DNA from: Bacillota bacterium
GTDB taxonomy: Bacteria; Bacillota; Bacilli; ZCTH02-B2
Reading direction: 5' to 3'
Length of the DNA: 5,635 bases
Assembly (NCBI GenBank): GCA_017577895.1
Contig: PKQY01000076.1
Location: 1-5,635, forward strand
A program made the translations under genes and the position numbers. This document shows, in pieces, positions 5,055-5,635 of this stretch. Position 1 is the stretch's first letter. The number at the start of each line of letters is the position of its first letter. The notes under the pieces are model-generated. The model had not been told where the DNA came from and did not search any database. It saw only the letters and a list, made by a program, of their open reading frames with translations.

Positions 5055-5635
5055 TTGGATAACCTGGGTGAATTACTGCGGCAGGCGCGCCTGGAGAAAG
5101 GGAAGACGCTGGAAGAAATTGCAGAGGAAACCAAGATCCGGGTTCGTTATTTACAGGCCATTGAAGAAAACAATTTGGACATTTTACCGGGACACTTTTA
5201 TACCCGTGGATTTATAAAAAGCTATGCCGAGGCGGTCGGTTTAAATCCGGAAGAATTGTTAAAGTTGTATGTACCGGAGGAAAAGACCGAAGAAGATGAG
5301 GCGAGCAGTTCACTGCCGCCGCGGCGCGTTCGTCATCAAAGCTATCGGATTCAACCGAAACCCTCCTTTTTCACGAAAGGATTTTCCAGCTTACTGCTCC
5401 TACTGTTCGTCGGTTTGATCGTGGTGGTCATTTATTGGTTTATGACATCCCAAGGCGGGGAACAAGGAGGACAAACGTTGCCTCCGGAATCCTTGCCCAA
5501 AGTGTCCGTGGAAGATAAAGAGCCGACGTCTCCGCCTTTGGCAGAAGGCGGCACCCAACCGGACGAAGCCGCCAATCGGGACGGGGCGGTGCCGGAACCA
5601 GAGACAACACCGTCGGAAGAGGAGCCGGTTGATGC
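5055..5635 (+). CDS. rodZ: RodZ-like membrane protein with N-terminal helix-turn-helix (YmfM), 3' end outside window
   Basis: RodZ is a bitopic membrane protein that links MreB filaments to the cell-wall elongation machinery and sets rod shape. From TTG 5055 the frame is open for 193 codons to the window edge. Residues 1-72 are the Cro/C1-type HTH of RodZ: MDNLGELLRQARLEKGKTL, then EEIAEETKIRVRYLQAIEE, then the hallmark PGHFYTRGFIKSYA (45-58). A basic juxtamembrane stretch (about 89-109, RRVRH and later K108) precedes one transmembrane helix at about 109-130. The visible extracytoplasmic part (131-193) is low-complexity, rich in Pro, Glu and Gly; the C-terminal beta domain usual in the family would lie beyond the window. 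The strong AAGGAGGG supports the TTG start. It follows ymfJ directly after a terminator and so is probably transcribed separately. In B. subtilis this is ymfM, upstream of pgsA. Other HTH-TM proteins are possible, but FYTRGFIKSYA and the context make RodZ the best call. Confidence 0.9.
   Translation, partial: MDNLGELLRQARLEKGKTLEEIAEETKIRVRYLQAIEENNLDILPGHFYTRGFIKSYAEAVGLNPEELLKLYVPEEKTEEDEASSSLPPRRVRHQSYRIQPKPSFFTKGFSSLLLLLFVGLIVVVIYWFMTSQGGEQGGQTLPPESLPKVSVEDKEPTSPPLAEGGTQPDEAANRDGAVPEPETTPSEEEPVD

Overview
The window is an ordinary chromosomal stretch of an endospore-forming member of the Bacillota, close to Bacillales. It shows a spoIIIE-type DNA translocase gene, strong AAGGAGG ribosome binding sites, several TTG starts and intrinsic terminators. 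Base composition looks roughly balanced, above that of Bacillus subtilis. A Thermoactinomycetaceae-like host is my guess from this and from protein flavour; it is inference only. The gene order follows the B. subtilis spoIIIE-ymfF-ymfH-ymfI-ymfJ-...-ymfM(rodZ) neighbourhood. I see no mobile element, CRISPR array, tRNA or rRNA.

Layout, all genes on the + strand: (1) 1-741, the 3' third of spoIIIE. (2) 848-1030, a 60-aa zinc-ribbon protein with its own sigma-A-type promoter (775-804) and terminator (1032-1060), a monocistronic unit between spoIIIE and the ymf operon. (3) 1057-1098, three tandem 14-bp repeats starting in the terminator T-tract. (4) 1148-2455 ymfF and 2459-3745 ymfH, a tight pair of M16-fold proteins. 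(5) 3798-4535 (or from 3774) ymfI, a short-chain reductase, with a hairpin over the ymfH stop codon just upstream. (6) 4631-4879 ymfJ, a DUF3243 protein followed by a strong terminator (4906-4937). (7) 5055-5635, the 5' part of a rodZ/ymfM-like gene that runs off the window, with a possible extended -10 promoter at 4942-4950.

How they work together: B. subtilis YmfI reduces the 5-aminopentanone group on elongation factor P (EF-P) to 5-aminopentanol. YmfF and YmfH are named in current annotation as proteins associated with that modification. The three genes are therefore best read as one EF-P-modification operon. Within it YmfH carries the M16 zinc/catalytic motif but lacks the C-terminal Arg/Tyr pair. 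YmfF lacks the zinc motif but keeps Arg/Tyr, which fits a heterodimer with one composite active site. SpoIIIE (chromosome pumping into the forespore) and RodZ (cell shape) are chromosomal neighbours rather than members of that pathway.

I found no wholly new system. The points most worth a second look are the composite M16 pair, the hairpin that decides the ymfI start, the small zinc-ribbon gene and the tandem repeat beside it.
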